DNA from: Allolobophora icterica
Lineage: Eukaryota > Annelida > Clitellata > Crassiclitellata > Lumbricidae
Direction of reading: 5' to 3'
NCBI GenBank assembly: GCA_963556255.1
Contig: OY744610.1
Location: forward strand, 67,053,257 to 67,117,256
DNA: 64,000 nucleotides
The first letter of the stretch is position 1. The number at the start of each line of letters is the position of its first letter. The position numbers and the translations under genes are program-made. The notes under the pieces were generated by a model. The model was given only the letters and a program-made list of their open reading frames with translations. It was not told the origin of the DNA and did not search any database. Below, piece by piece: positions 1 to 12,127 of this stretch.

Positions 1-163
1 GGACGCTGTAAGTACCTCGTTTCCTGTCAATTGTATTCTTAATTGTCGTCAATGGTGTCTTTCGGATGCTATAAGTATCGTTTTCTGTGAATTGCGTTAT
101 TTTCTGGATCGTCAACCGCCATTGATGTCAAAAGACGACGTTAAACTTTGGATTAATAACAAT
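1..163 (+). mobile_element. LINE-A type 3' tails, two partial copies in a row
   Basis: The segment ends in the module found at the 3' end of the LINE-A insertion at 54,491-56,556: TTCGGATGCTATAAGTAT, then GTCAACCGCC, AAAGACGACGTTAAAC and a GGATTAATAA tail. The first 50 bases look like a second, shorter copy of the same tail. No coding part is present. These are either strongly 5'-truncated retrocopies or the end of an element that begins before the window. Confidence 0.6.
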
Positions 164-447
164 CGGAGACAAATATAGCAATTAACGCAATTGGAAATAT
201 ATAAAGTCTATTGTACACGAATAAAAGGTGTTTAATAAGAACCTAATATTTCCCTGCGACGTTCAGTATTTAGCGAATTCTTGAGTCTGACAAGGCCGTT
301 GACGTCGACCTTAAAATTGGTACGCAGTTTCTGTATCTAAGATGATTATCGTCGCCCTCCTCTTTATCCAGGCTTCGGACTGGCCCTACCCGAAGTAAAC
401 CGAAGCTTAGATCGAGTATTGTTGCTCTCGTGTCTGGTGCTTCGGGG
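164..447. repeat. Background repeat unit, paralogous to about 45,240-45,525
   Basis: No gene is seen. The stretch carries a GGTGTTTAATAAGAACCTAA motif and then the 'CGTCGCCCTCCTC...GGACTGGC' motif. Its order and wording match 45,250-45,525 closely, so the two are dispersed copies of one longer unit. Confidence 0.6.
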
Positions 448-690
448 TTAAGTGACCCTGAACGTCAGGGTCAGATAAAGGAACGCAGGGGTTAATTTCA
501 GTGGCGGATCTTCGCCTGCAATAATTAGACGTTCGACGTTCATTCGATTGATATTCTGTTCCTGTTGAGCTTTGACTACTAATCGCTGCAGAGTTGGACG
601 AGCGATTTGAACTGACCGTGAAAATGCATTATGCCAACCCTCGACTACGTTGTTAGTGCAAGTTTTATCTGAGGGACAGCTTCGTATCAA
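448..690 (-). pseudogene. Mutator-like (MULE) transposase C-terminal fragment
   Basis: An 80-residue open frame contains TNNVVEGWHNAFSRSV followed by RPTLQRLVVKAQQEQ. The 'N-x-VEGWHN-x-F' pattern followed by 'P-T/N-x-x-R-L...x-K/Q-E-Q' is familiar from the C-terminal part of animal MULE/FLYWCH-associated transposase-like proteins. None of the catalytic DDE region is visible nearby, and the frame stops within background repeat. I read it as a short broken relic of a DNA transposon, not a gene. The assignment rests on motif memory alone. No terminal repeats were found. Confidence 0.45.
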
Positions 691-804
691 TCCCAGATGT
701 CTGAGGTGAAGAGCAAATGTTGGTGAAGCTCATAGGATTTTGAAGATCACAGAACGATTGTTTGATGCGACTTGTATTCGCGTCGAATTGTCCGGCTCCG
801 AATT

Positions 805-1135
805 GCCGGTTAACGCTGGACAACAAGAAAATGAGAGGCTCTAGGCAGTTGTAAATAGGCTAATCCGACAGAGGTACCACACTGGTGATTGCCCAACGAT
901 CGAAGAGATGTGCCGTCTGGCCGATACTCGTCTGTTTTGGGCAGTTAAGCCAGTGGTTAACAGCTTTCTTCCCAGGCACCATGATCGGGTGCTGCCAAAA
1001 GCAGACAATCAAATGAAGAAAACATTTATAGTCAGAATGCTATTCACGTATTAATTTATCCTGATGAATGTTGATGCTTGTTCACCAGAGTACTGGTTGG
1101 CAGCTGGTTATATTAAAGGATATGTTTACTTACTT
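805..1135 (+). pseudogene. LINE-C 3' end: ORF2 C-terminus and ACTT-rich tail
   Basis: Frame +1 from 851 gives 67 residues ending at 1,054, including RYHTGDCPTIEEMC, ADTRLF and KTFIVRMLF. This is the conserved C-terminal end of a non-LTR retrotransposon ORF2. It matches the copies at 9,134, 28,600 and 32,165, which carry 'HVLH-LLPP', 'LRPR-H' and 'NFI-R-LF' at this place. A TAG interrupts the frame just upstream at about 840. The 3' part contains TTGGCAGCTGGTTATATTAA then GGATATGTTTACTTACTTAC, the tail type shared with the 9.5-kb copy. The rest of ORF2 is missing (5' truncation). Confidence 0.6.
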
Positions 1136-2233
1136 ACGTATTTTATATATGCACTGAAGTTTATTCACTGTGAGAAACTATAAGCCGATTGATTATTGCG
1201 CTCTCTTTCGACACCTCTAAAACGCTTACAACCGGTGTTATATAAGTATAAGACGCGTTATTTGTTTCTAATATCACTGTATTCTCTTCAATAGTATGGT
1301 TAACACTGTAATGTCCGTTTCATCTAAACATTAAAAGTTTCTGTGCTTTGTGTACATGATTAATTCCTGTTTGTTTATTTTGTAAAACACAGTGTAAATG
1401 TTTTGGCGCACACTTCTGTGCGTGTGTTTTGTTTTTTTTTTCATGTGAGAGTTTTAATATAAAATGCAATTAATACAGTTTTTTTTCTAATATTTTTTGT
1501 TGAAAACTTTGCATAATATTCATTTATCCTATATTCTCTGAGTTCTGGATTTTTAACATCATAGTCTTCATCGCTCAGTGTGAAATACTTTTAAACTATC
1601 TTCTATTGGGGCACATATTATTGCTCAACGCGTACGCTATACATCTTGAGCCACGGAATTCAGAAAGGCTCTACGCGTCATATTAATCTTACAATACTCC
1701 TCTTCAGAACAATTTCTCCTCAGATGTCCGTCAACTCACTCAACTGATGTCCGTCAACTCACTCAACTGAAAAAACTGCTTTATTTCAATTTATGGACTC
1801 CTGGTCATCCAAGAGCCATTACTACTATAGTTACCATGCATCAAACCTACATCTACACGTTCGCCTTTCCTTTTCGACAACTTCGATCGATACCAATCAC
1901 TCTAGTAAACAACAGGATGCTGATTTCATGTAAAACTGGTTCTTGGAATTGGTTCTTGCTCGATAAACAGCAAATGAGCCTTAGTTGAGAATCACATGCT
2001 ATCTAAACATGACTTCGTTTTGACACGGTGTCCATGACGAAAAGCAATACAATCATTAATACTATCAATTGTTTAATACTTCCATGCGAGTCTTTGAAAT
2101 TGACTTAATTTTTCTTTAAAGTGAGCTCGAAGTCTATTACAGGCACAATTTGGATGTCGTTGAACAGAACGATTCTGCCAAAATGTTTGGCCCTCCTTAA
2201 CACTTCAAGGACGAGCTGCACTAGTTTCCCAGT

Positions 2234-2456
2234 CACTGCCCGATAGCGCATTGGATAACATCTGGCGTAGAGTGCGAGAGGTACAGAGATCGAGTCCCAT
2301 AGGCGGACATGCTTTGTAGGCTGCAATTTGCGCCGTGTATTGCAGGCTGTCTGTTCTGTTAGTAGTTAAGATTTATCGCATAACATGTACATGTACAGCG
2401 CAGTGCGTTTGCAGGCGTTTAATTAAAGAATAAATATTATTATTATTATTATTATT
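2234..2456 (+). mobile_element. SINE-1 (tRNA-derived), ATT-repeat tail
   Basis: The head CCCGATAGCGCATTGGATAA resembles a pol III box A region, and GAGATCGAGTCCC fits box B. The body contains TACAGCGCAGTGCGTTTGCA and the tail is (ATT)n. The paralogous place in copy B (about 8,812) reads directly from CTAGTTTCACAGT into ATACACGCACC, so this is an insertion made in copy A only, or lost cleanly from B. A second copy lies on the minus strand at 19,092-19,350. Confidence 0.75.
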
Positions 2457-2701
2457 AAATACACGCACCTGATTTAAGTGTTAAACACCTTTAAATCGTG
2501 TATATCCGATTCTATAAATAGCTAATTCTCGATTAACCTCTGATGTGGTTAGATTTGTAGTTTCAAAAATCCCTAATATGGAGCAAGGAGGCGGAGTATT
2601 CTGTGTCAGTGGCATTGATGTCCACAAGATGTTGTTAAAGAATTAATACGATGACATATTAACAGGTTCCCCTGAGATATTTTTAACCCGTCCGCTATGG
2701 T

Positions 2702-2872
2702 GTCTGCCAAGGTCGTGGACATGGGACCAGCGCATCACAGGACTTGCAGTTTGCTTTCCAGCCAATGCGCCGATATCAGATTCCACTGCTGGGTGACAGA
2801 TGGTCGTTACACGGAGTTGAACCCGCAACCCCATTATCAGTGACCAAGTGCATTACATAAGAGACAACCGTA
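2702..2872 (-). mobile_element. SINE-4 (tRNA-derived), diverged copy
   Basis: On the minus strand there is a box-B-like GGGTTCAACTCC, with a box-A-like stretch upstream (read 5'-3'). The body contains GATGCGCTGGTCCCATGTCC. It aligns with the better preserved copy at 10,242-10,433 in the paralogous position, so it was present before the duplication. No long open frame follows it. Confidence 0.55.
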
Positions 2873-3444
2873 GTCTATTATCTACTAAAGAATATTCTTA
2901 CTTACTTACTTACTTACTTATCTTTGTCATTGCTCCTCAACTTCCTATTGAACAATTTGACTACTCGTAAATCAGTGGATGATTTCATTCACTTCCACGT
3001 GTGTCTACTCAATAACAATAACAGCCTTTCCCAGCCGTTCCCCAATGCTTATAACCACACACGAATTTAAAACAAACGAAACTGTGAACGTTTTGGGTCA
3101 AAGGTGTTGGATCAAGTCTCTGGACCTAGATTCTCTATTATAAAACACTCCCTGTGTTGACCAACTTCTTATCGTTTTGTTTAATTCTCATATGTTGTCT
3201 CTCTTTCTCAATGGGGTGATATGGGTGTTGAACTGATTACGGTTTGGTTTTGGTACGCCACCGGTTGATGCTTTGCATGTTAGACACCAGCGATATTGAA
3301 GTTCATAATAAAAAAACATAGTGCTAATACTATTCGTTTAAGCACAGTTATACCCAAGTACCCCCTCCCCAAACCCTAATACACCTGGATGTCTCCCGGA
3401 GTTTCCTGCTCTTGAATTGAGGTCTGGCTACGCCACTGTGGAAA

Positions 3445-3890
3445 GTGCTGTTTCTCATCTATCCATACCGGGACATCCGGGACTCCCTTCACTGGCTTCC
3501 CATTCACCAACGCATTCAATTTAAGGTCCTTTCCCTCATGCGTAACTGTCTTGTTGGCTCAGCTCCGCTGTATCTCAGGGCTTACTGCACCCCAGTTTCC
3601 AGTTTGCCTGGTCGGGCCTCTCTCCGGTCATCTGCCCGTGGCCTCTTGTTAATCCCTTGGATGCGCACTGCTACTGCCCAGTCCCGTAGTTTTGCGGTTG
3701 TGGGCCCTTCCAGTTGGAACAGCCTCCCTCAGGGCTTTAGACTTGTCCTCCTCTCTCTGTCTCCTGCCCAGTCTCGCAAGCGCCTGAAAACATTTCTCTT
3801 TGTCAGTGAAGACACTGACACGGGTCGGGAGCGCCTCTGTTTATGAGTGGCGCTATATAAATCCTCGATTACAATTACAATTACAATACC
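3445..3890 (+). pseudogene. L2/CR1-like LINE, ORF2 C-terminus inserted in copy A
   Basis: A 133-residue frame holds SLHWLPIHQRIQFKVL, APLYLRAY, LRSSARGLLLIPWMRT, FAVVGPSSWNSLPQGFR and KRLKTFLF. This is the usual end of the reverse transcriptase/C-terminal region of L2/CR1-type LINEs. Everything upstream is missing (5' truncation). The tail is (ATTAC)n after TCGGGAGCGCCTCTG and TGGCGCTATATAAATCC. Copy B reads through this point as TCTATCCATGCCAAACGG (near 10,983). Copy A reads CTATCCATACC, then the LINE, then ATACCAAACGG, so an ATACC duplication flanks it. The insertion therefore arose after the segmental duplication. Confidence 0.8.
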
Positions 3891-6800
3891 AAACGGTTTG
3901 ACATAACAGTCGTTGTCTGCGATTACAAACACGGCTCCTTTAACACCTTTATTTCGGCTGATATCTTTGTTATATAGGTCTCATTTTCGTATAATCGTCA
4001 GTGTTAACCCACGCTTGTCTGTAACAAACAGAATAGCACTGTACCAAATAAACCGCATAATTCCTGGCCATTAGTGTTAACATCCAATGACAGTGAAACA
4101 TAACATTTAAGAAAGCGTCGTAGATAGAAGAACATCCTACAACGACATCCAGGTCGGAATAACAGAGAGATGTTCTAACGAACGATGTCTGTCTCTGTGC
4201 GTTTCTCTGCCTCTGCACGTGTCTGTCTGTATGTTTGCTGTCTGTGCATTATGGGTCAGTGTGATGTCTATGTGTATGCTTGTGTGAAACTGTTGAAGGT
4301 AAAACCGAAAGCTCTGAGAACGTTTGACGGTAGGTCTGAACAGGTGAAAATGACGTTTCCACTCTTACCTCTTCACACGTTGGTAAATTTCTGTGTACGT
4401 CCATGCCCCTCGGAACCCAGACTCTGATCACCCCACTCTCAAACCCCATCAACGCACAAGCCGGGATTAATACTCGTGGCTGGCGGTAGTAGTATCGAGC
4501 CTTTAATGACATCTTATAGTTTTCAGGGCCGTTGACGTCACCCTCCTTCGTTTTCCGAGCTTCGGACTGGCACTATTGGAGTACTAGTAGTGACTGAGAT
4601 TCTTGGCTGGCTTCGTTGCTGAAGAATAAAATTTAAAACTTTTTTATACTACACAATCTCTCTAATATTCTAGCTTAATTTGTAAAGGAATGACGATGAT
4701 ACGAAAATGAGACCTATATAAAATTGATAGCAATCGAAATAAAGGTATTAAAGGAGTCGCGTTGCTAATCGCAAACTCAACCATTTCTAGAGCTAAGTTC
4801 AGGGCACCAGCTTTTTCACAAGCGCTATGTCGTACCGGAATGGTTGTCCAGAGATGCCAACTGAACTTAGGATGGTGACTAGAAAAAGGAGGCAGAGGAT
4901 CCGCAGCAAAAATCGATAGAGAAGCGTTTTATAAAACCAGCTCAAATACTATAATAAACTGTTAAGGCGTCAACGGCCATTGTAGATGTCGTCAAATCTT
5001 GAAAATAATGATAATAATCGTTAACTCTGATTATACATCTGACCTATCTCAGAAATTGTAAAGTCACTCGTATTTTCTATGAGTTTGAGATCCTTAAACA
5101 CTTCACTGTTACGAATCGCAGTGGTCTCTGTTTAGACACCTTTAAATCATTAGTTCCTTACCATATATTTTTCATTGTCGTTCAGACATTTAATAGATCT
5201 TTTACCCCTTTTTGGCCAGATCAGTTCTAAAGCGTCCCGCACCTGTCAAACAAGCTCGCCGCCAGTGTGCTCTAGCCAACCTGCGAATGTCACTAAATAT
5301 GCTCTATATACTCACTATACTACGAAGTTTTCTATTCGCAAAAGAATCACTTGGCATTTATTTAAAAAATAGCAATCAAAAAGTTTCTTTAAAAATCGAT
5401 GGGGAACAACTGTATGCTCTGTCCCCCTCACTGTTGATGGTGGAAGAGACTTGTCCCACTAGTCCCCCTCCCGGAATCACAGCTTCTGATCCTAGATGAA
5501 ACTGGGAAGTTGACTAACTTCAATATGAGAGGCTGAGGGAAAACAGCAGAATCTAGCCTAAGGAAAGCTTCATTTAGGTGGCATTTTGGAAATTTAGGGC
5601 GGAAAATCATTCCTCAAATATTCTAAAACATATTCTAAGGATGCTCACTACAGCTGAGTGAGTCATGTTAAGTAAGTAATTAAATAAGTAATCTTTTATT
5701 AGCACGAGACGAACGATCATACTTTGCAACAAAAATGAATGCAGTGGCGAAAAATAGCACAATATCAGTAGAACAAAAAACAGATGCAATATTACAAACA
5801 GTTATGTTTGTTGCTTTTTCTGAAGAACATGAACTGCTCAGGTCTCCAAACAAATCAGATTGGATCTTGACCATATTGAACGAAAATAAAATATATAACG
5901 CTCATAGTACCCATATTAAAGGTGTCTAAAAAGAGCCGTACATTCTTTACATTTCTCAGAGTTCAACGAAATTTTGCTGTGTTAAAATAAAAAATCATAT
6001 TTGACAGGTTACTAGATATACCCACGACATCAGAGAGCGTTCAAATGAATTGGAAAACTTATGGAAGCGTATAATACAGTTGCACTTTGATATGCGACAA
6101 AAATAAAATGCAGAAGATCTTATTGTGTTCTTTCAGCCTAACGACATCTTGTGGTATCGAAAGCCGTTGTGGTCGACATGAAAATATTCCTTGAACAGTT
6201 CTCATCTTACCATTGCACTATATTTAGTGTCCTGATACTTTATGTAGGGTGTTCAAATTAACTTACGATTATTATACTTAGTTGTTTCCATTGCTTCTAT
6301 GATAATATTGTGGCTTCAGAGACCGTCGACGTCCAAATCCCGCAGCATTGTTTAAAGCCGTTAAAACTAAGAGATATATTATTTGAAATATATAGCATCG
6401 GAAGTTAGTCAATAAAAGGTGTGTAAGAAGCGCTTGATTTTATTTTCTCCAGTGTTCAGTTGCCTATTTAACGTCATTTTGAAACTGCCATAGTCTTCAA
6501 CGTCGAACTTGCCTTACATTTCGTGTGGTTCTTAGTCCTTCGATTGGTAGGCAGTTTCTGTATAACAAAGGTGATTACGGTCGCCCTCCTGCTTCATCCA
6601 GGATTCGGACTGGCAACATCAGAAAACGGGAGTGGCGGTTTTCTATATCGACCAAACGCCACTGAATTATTCATCTAAACTCCGCCACTGTCCGTACTGC
6701 CAGTCCCAAGGTCGAGAAAAGAGGAGAGCAACATCATCATCCCTGGCAGCAATAGGAAACCTCTAAATTGTGAATTGTCGGGGTTATATATGTTCCTGTC

Positions 6801-7019
6801 GCTATAGATAGATCTGAATATTTCAACTCCGTCACTACCCTATCTGTGGCAGAGGTGCCAGTCCCAAGCCTGCAGAGAGGAAGGAGGTCGACGTTTATTA
6901 TCTTTGTTACGACTCCAGGTCCAACGAGTGTAAGTTGGAAAATAACAACAGTTCTTAATACACCTCTTTTAAGAATAATAAACGTACTATAAATACCAGT
7001 AGCCAAAATCCTAAGTTTA

Positions 7020-7108
7020 GAGCTGTAATAAATTATGCTTAACCAATTTCTGTCGACGTCAACAGCCTTTGTTGCTATAAGATGTCGTTAAACCCTGGAT
7101 CCATCCAT
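7020..7108 (+). mobile_element. 89-bp solo LINE tail with perfect 10-bp TSD
   Basis: CCTAAGTTTA occurs at 7,010-7,019 and again at 7,109-7,118. Between them lies GTCGACGTCAACAGCC, then ATAAGATGTCGTTAAACCC and GGATCCATCCAT. Copy B at about 15,341-15,360 (inverted there) has a single site without the insert. The insert is therefore little more than the 3' module of the LINE-A/B elements. It behaves like an extremely 5'-truncated retrocopy. Confidence 0.75.
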
Positions 7109-7342
7109 CCTAAGTTTACGTTAATGAAGCATAAATATCGCTAAACACTGAAAACTACTATTGCTTAGTAGGCCTAGCCTATTCATCTCTCGATAATAGG
7201 TGTTTGCAACATCTGAGCATTTACTCAATACGAAGACCAGACTACGGCATATGACTGGAGCGTCTTCGGTTGATGGATCATGGTCATCTGGTCTCCTGCC
7301 ACCCGAGACCAGATGGCGCTGGCTCACGGGTTCCTGAATCGG

Positions 7343-7343
<1 letters not shown>

Positions 7344-7400
<57 letters not shown>

Positions 7401-7409
7401 CCATCATCA

Positions 7410-7449
<40 letters not shown>

Positions 7450-7499
7450 AGTCATCGTCATCGTCATCGTGATCGTCATCGTCATCGTCACCGTCACCG

Positions 7500-7562
<63 letters not shown>

Positions 7563-7682
7563 CCATCATCATCATCGTCATCGTCATCATCATCACCATC
7601 ATCGTCATCGTCATCGTCATCGTCATAGTCATCGTCATCGTCATCGTGATCGTCATCGTCATCGTCACCGTCACCGTCACCG

Positions 7683-7737
<55 letters not shown>

Positions 7738-7738
7738 T
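7344..7738. repeat. Compound CAT/CGT trinucleotide microsatellite, about 395 bp
   Basis: (CAT)n runs are interrupted twice by a (CGT-CAT)n block that also contains CATAGT and GTGATC variants (about 7,399-7,510 and 7,570-7,685). The array therefore has a higher-order duplication. Poly-Asp, poly-His, poly-Ile and poly-Met frames here are artefacts of the repeat. Confidence 0.95.
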
Positions 7739-9133
7739 ATGCATTTTTGAACGCATATCTAATAATGGAGCATCCATTTTGAACGACGTCTTGAAGCTGC
7801 TTTGAGCCCTTGACGAATAATTTAATGTTCACCTTTGCTTAACGATATTGTGTCATAGCACATATCATTGACGTCGCCCTCCTCCTTTATCTAGGCTTGG
7901 GACTGGCACGTCGAGAGTACGACCAGTGGTGGATTTAGATTAGACACTGAATCCTTTTATATACTTAGTGTGAAACATGATGTAAATGTTTTGGCGCACA
8001 CCTCTATGCGTCTGTTTTCTTCTTTCCACGTGAGATTTTTATTATAAAATACATTTAATACAGTTTTATCTAATCCTTCTTGAAAACTTTCCATAGTATT
8101 CATTTAACCTAATTCCTCTGAGTTCTGTATTACTGACATCATAGTCTTCATCGCTCAGTTTTAAATGCTTTTAAACTATCTTCTTTTCTGGCACTTATTA
8201 TCGCTCAACGAGTACGCTATACATCTTGAGTCACGGAATTCACAGAGGAACTACTCGTCATGTTAATCTTATAATACTCCTCAGCAGTCAGCAGAACTAT
8301 TTCTCCTCAGATGTCTATCAACGCCACCACCTCACTCAACTTGAAAAAACTGTTTAATTTCAATTGATGGAATCCTGATCATCCAAGAGCCATCACTACT
8401 ATAGTTACCGGTACCACACAACACATCAAACCTACATCTACACGTTCGCCCTTTCCTTTTCGACAACTTTGATCGATACAAATCACTTCAGTAAACAACA
8501 GGATGCCGACTTCATGAAAATTGGTTCTTGTATCGCCTGCTCGATAAACAGCAAATCAGCCTAAGTTGAAAATCAAATTCTATCTAAACATGACTTCGTT
8601 AGGACACGGTGTCCTTGAAGAGAACTACACAATCATTAATACTATCAATTGTTTAATACTTCCATGCGAGTCTTTGAAATTGACTTAATTTTTCTTTCAA
8701 GTTTGGTCGAAGTTTATTACAGGCACAATTTGGATGTCGTTGAACAGAGCGATTCTACCAAAATTTGTTGGCCCTCCTTAACACTTTAAGGACGAGCTGC
8801 ACTAGTTTCACAGTATACACGCACCTGATTTAAGTGTTAAACACCTTTAAATCGTGTTTAGCCGATTCTATAAATAACTAATTCTCGCTTAAACTCTGAT
8901 GCTGTTAGATTTGTAATTTCAAAAATCCCTAATATGGAGCAAGGAGGCGGAGTATTCTATGTCAATGTCATTGATGGCCACAAGATGCTGTTAAAGAATT
9001 AATGCGATGACATATTAACAGGTTCTCCTCAAATATTTTTAACCCGTCCGCTATGGTGTCTGCCTCTCATTTTCACGCATTTGCTCATCCAACTTTTGAA
9101 TAACCGCAATGAGAACATTTCCCACCGACATAA

Positions 9134-9535
9134 ATGGTTTCTAATATTGCAAGATTGTCGTTAAACTGTTGTATCCAACCAACCGTCGGATTTTCTCTCG
9201 CTTGCAGGTTGCTCAGATGCTCCTTTTTAAGGTATTTACCGGAATCCTATCATACTTTTGAGCAACTCTGCGAGAAAGCTGATTCTAACCTTTTCGCTGC
9301 CATCATAACCAACCCAACACATGTTCTGCATCAGTTATTACCTCCAGAGAAAGCTGTTGTATACTCATTACGCCCCAGGGCACACAATAGAATTATACCT
9401 AATGCCGACTCTTTAGCTCGTAAAACCTTTGTCATTCGAATGTTATATGCTTAAATTAATTTTACGAACTATATACACCAAAATGCGGTTAGCAGTTGGT
9501 TTTTGAATAAAGGATAAACTTACTTACTTACTTGC
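9134..9535 (+). pseudogene. LINE-C 3' end (open C-terminal frame plus tail)
   Basis: The frame runs 106 residues to 9,454. The family match starts near residue 33: RYLPESYHTFEQLCEKAD, then NPTHVLHQLLPP, YSLRPRAHNRIIPN and KTFVIRMLY. This is the end of a LINE ORF2, beyond the reverse transcriptase core. The tail reads AAATGCGGTTAGCAGTTGG, then AAAGGATAAACTTACTTACT. Copy A lacks this whole segment (9,060-10,240). The clade is not certain. No catalytic residues are present because the copy is 5'-truncated. Confidence 0.65.
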
Positions 9536-10241
9536 AACCGACGCAAACTTTCCAATTTGTAGCTTCGGTTATAAACGGTTTAAAGGTGTGGATGCAGAGT
9601 TCAGCATTATTCGATATTGATCTTAAATTTACAGGCATTCGTACTAAACATTGCTTTGTTATGAAACAGTGTCCTTGAAGATAAGCTGCATAATCGTTAA
9701 TACTATCAATTATATTATACTTCCCTGCGAGTCACTGGAATTGACTTAATTTTTCTATGAAGTGAGTCATTGTCCACCGCAGGCACAATTAAAACGTCGT
9801 TGAACAGTGTGATGCGCTAAAATTGTTAGGCCTTCCTTAAACACCTTTAAATTGTGTGTATCTGATTCTACAAATACTTCATTTTCGCTTTGTGGTTAAT
9901 TCGTTTACTTCTTCAAGTGAGGTGGCTTAGTGAAATTATCGTTACCTGGCGGATAAAAGCACCAAATTTGGCAGGGTGATCTGACACGGTCTACTAATTA
10001 ATGTTAGAAGGGAGTCCATCTGAAATTTTGTTGACATTTTTATTTAACAGTGCTGGTAGGGTTGCGTCGGCAAGCTTTTGCAAGTGAGGAAGGCGGCTGT
10101 ATGTAGCGGCAAATCACAAATTCAAATGGGGACAAAACCTTAAGAGCTTTTTCGTTTTTAGTAAGACCTATTGACGACTGTTCTCATTGTTAAACTGTTG
10201 GATGTGTATGCAGGGAAGGCATGCATTTACCTTACTAGGCC
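9536..10241. other. Segment present only in copy B, no gene seen
   Basis: Copy A passes directly from 'AACCCGTCCGCTATGGTGTCTGCC' to the SINE-4 remnant, so 9,060-10,240 is an insertion in B or a deletion from A. Apart from the LINE-C end it holds another background unit with GAAAACAGTGTCCTTGAAG and TTAAACACCTTTAAATTG motifs, and no open frame of interest. Confidence 0.5.
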
Positions 10242-10433
10242 TTTGGTCGGGCATTGGACGGATCCCAAGGTCCTGGACATGGGACCAGCGCATCACAGCA
10301 CTTGCAGTTTGCTTTCCAGCCTATGCCCCGATACCAACTTGCACTGCTGGGTGACAAATTGTCGTTATACGGATTTGAACCCGCAACCTCATGATCAGTG
10401 ACCAAGTGCGTTACCTAAGAGACCACCGTGGTC
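10242..10433 (-). mobile_element. SINE-4 (tRNA-derived)
   Basis: Read on the minus strand it begins ACCACGGTGGTCTCTTAGGT (box-A-like), followed about 45 bases later by TGCGGGTTCAAATCC (box-B-like). The body contains GCAGTGCAAGTTGGTATCGG and GATGCGCTGGTCCCATGTCC. It is better preserved than the copy at 2,702-2,872. Confidence 0.65.
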
Positions 10434-12126
10434 TATCGGTATCATTATCTTTTTCATTGCTCCTCGTCTTCCTATGGAACAATTTTACTACTCGTACATC
10501 AGTGGATGATTTCAAACACTTCTACGTGTGTCTACTCAATAACTATTACAGCCTTTCCCAGCCGTTCCCCAATGCTTATAACCACACACGAATTTAAAAC
10601 AAACGAAACTGTGAACGTTTTGGGTCAAAGGTGTTGGATCAAGTCTCTGGACCTAGATTTTCTATTGTAAAACACTCCTTGTGCTGATTACCTTCTAATC
10701 GTTTTGTTTTATTTTCATACGCTGTCTCTCTTTCTCAATGGGGTGATATGGCTGTTGAACTGATTACGGTTTGGTTTTGGTACGCCACCGGTTGATGCTT
10801 TGCATGTTAGACACCAGCGATATTGAAGTTCATAATAAAAAAAACCCATAGTACTAATACTATTCGTATAAGCACAGTTATACCGAAGTACCCCCTCCCC
10901 AAACCCTAATACACCTGGATGTCTCCCGGAGTTTCCTGCTCTTGAATTTAAGTCTGGCTACGCCACTATGGAAAGTACTGTTTGGTCTATCCATGCCAAA
11001 CGGTTTGACATAACAGTCGTTGTCTGCGATTACGAACACGGCTCCTTAACACCTTTATTTCGGCTGATATCTTTGTTATATAAGTCTCATTTTCACTTAT
11101 TCGAGGTTGTTAACCCACGTTTTCTGTAACAAACAGAATAGCACTGTACCAAATAAACCGCATAATTCCTGGCCATTGTGTTTACATCCTATGACAGTGA
11201 AACATAACATTCAAGAAACCGCCTGCTTCGAGAAGACCATCCTACAACGACATCCAGGGCGGAATAACAGAGAGATGTTCTAACGAACGATGTCTGGCTC
11301 TGTGCGTTTCTCTGCCTCTGTATGTGTCTGTCTGTATGCTTGCTGTCTGTGTTTGGGTCAGTTAAATGTTTATGTGTATTCTTGTGTGAACCTGTTGAAG
11401 GCAAAACCGTAAGCTCTGACAACGCTTGATGTAAGGTCTGAACAGTTGAAAATGACGTTTCCGCTCTTCCCTCTTCACCCGTTGGTAATTTTCTGTGTCC
11501 GTCCACGCCCCTCGGAACCGAGACTCTCATCATCCCACTCTCAAACCCCATCAACGCACAAGCCGGGATTAATACTCGTGGCTGGCGGTAGTAGTATCGA
11601 GCCTTTAATGACATCTTATAGTTTTCATGGCTGTTGACGTCACCCTCCTTCGTTTTCCGAGCTTCGGACTGGCACTATAGAAGTACGGGTAGTGACGCAG
11701 ATTCGTGGCTGTCTTCTGAACTGAAGAATAAAATTTGATACTTTCTATTTTTTATACTCCACAATCATTCTAATAACAGCTAGACTGCTAGACAACAAAT
11801 AATACCGATGGTACGGAAATGAGATCTATATTACATAGATAGCTACTGAAATAAAGGTATTACTGGAATCGCGTTCGAAATCGTAAACTCAACAATTTCT
11901 AGAGCTTTTACACAAAGCAGGTAAGTAAGTAAGTAGCCTTCTGCGTCGTACCAGAATGGTTGTTCAGAGATGCCAGCTGAATTTAGGATGGTGACTAGAA
12001 AGAGGAGGCAGAGGATCCGCAGCAAAAAATCGATGGAGAAGCGTTTTATAAAATGAGCTCAAATACTATAATAATCTGTAAAGGCGTCAACTGCTATTGT
12101 TGCCATAAGATGCGCTAAATCTTGGA

Positions 12127-12127
<1 letters not shown>

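Larger units (their letters stand above)
1380..7790. repeat. Tandem segmental duplication, copy A
   Basis: Anchors recur in the same order in copy B: GTAAATGTTTTGGCGCACAC at 1,396 and 7,982; the AATACTATCAATTGTTTAAT block at 2,065 and 8,638; AAAATCCCTAATATGGAGCA near 2,570 and 8,920; GGTCAAAGGTGTTGGATCAA near 3,094 and 10,620; CAAACGGTTTGACATAACAG at 3,890 and 10,991; and GCATATCTAATRATGGAGCA at the end of both. Copy A is shorter. It has its own SINE-1, L2-like LINE and 89-bp tail insertions, which copy B lacks. No host gene is recognised inside. Confidence 0.85.

Noticed and set aside
7121..7782. Long poly-Asp, poly-His, poly-Ile and poly-Met frames
   Set aside because: All arise from the CAT/CGT trinucleotide array, which is open in every frame. 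They are not proteins.
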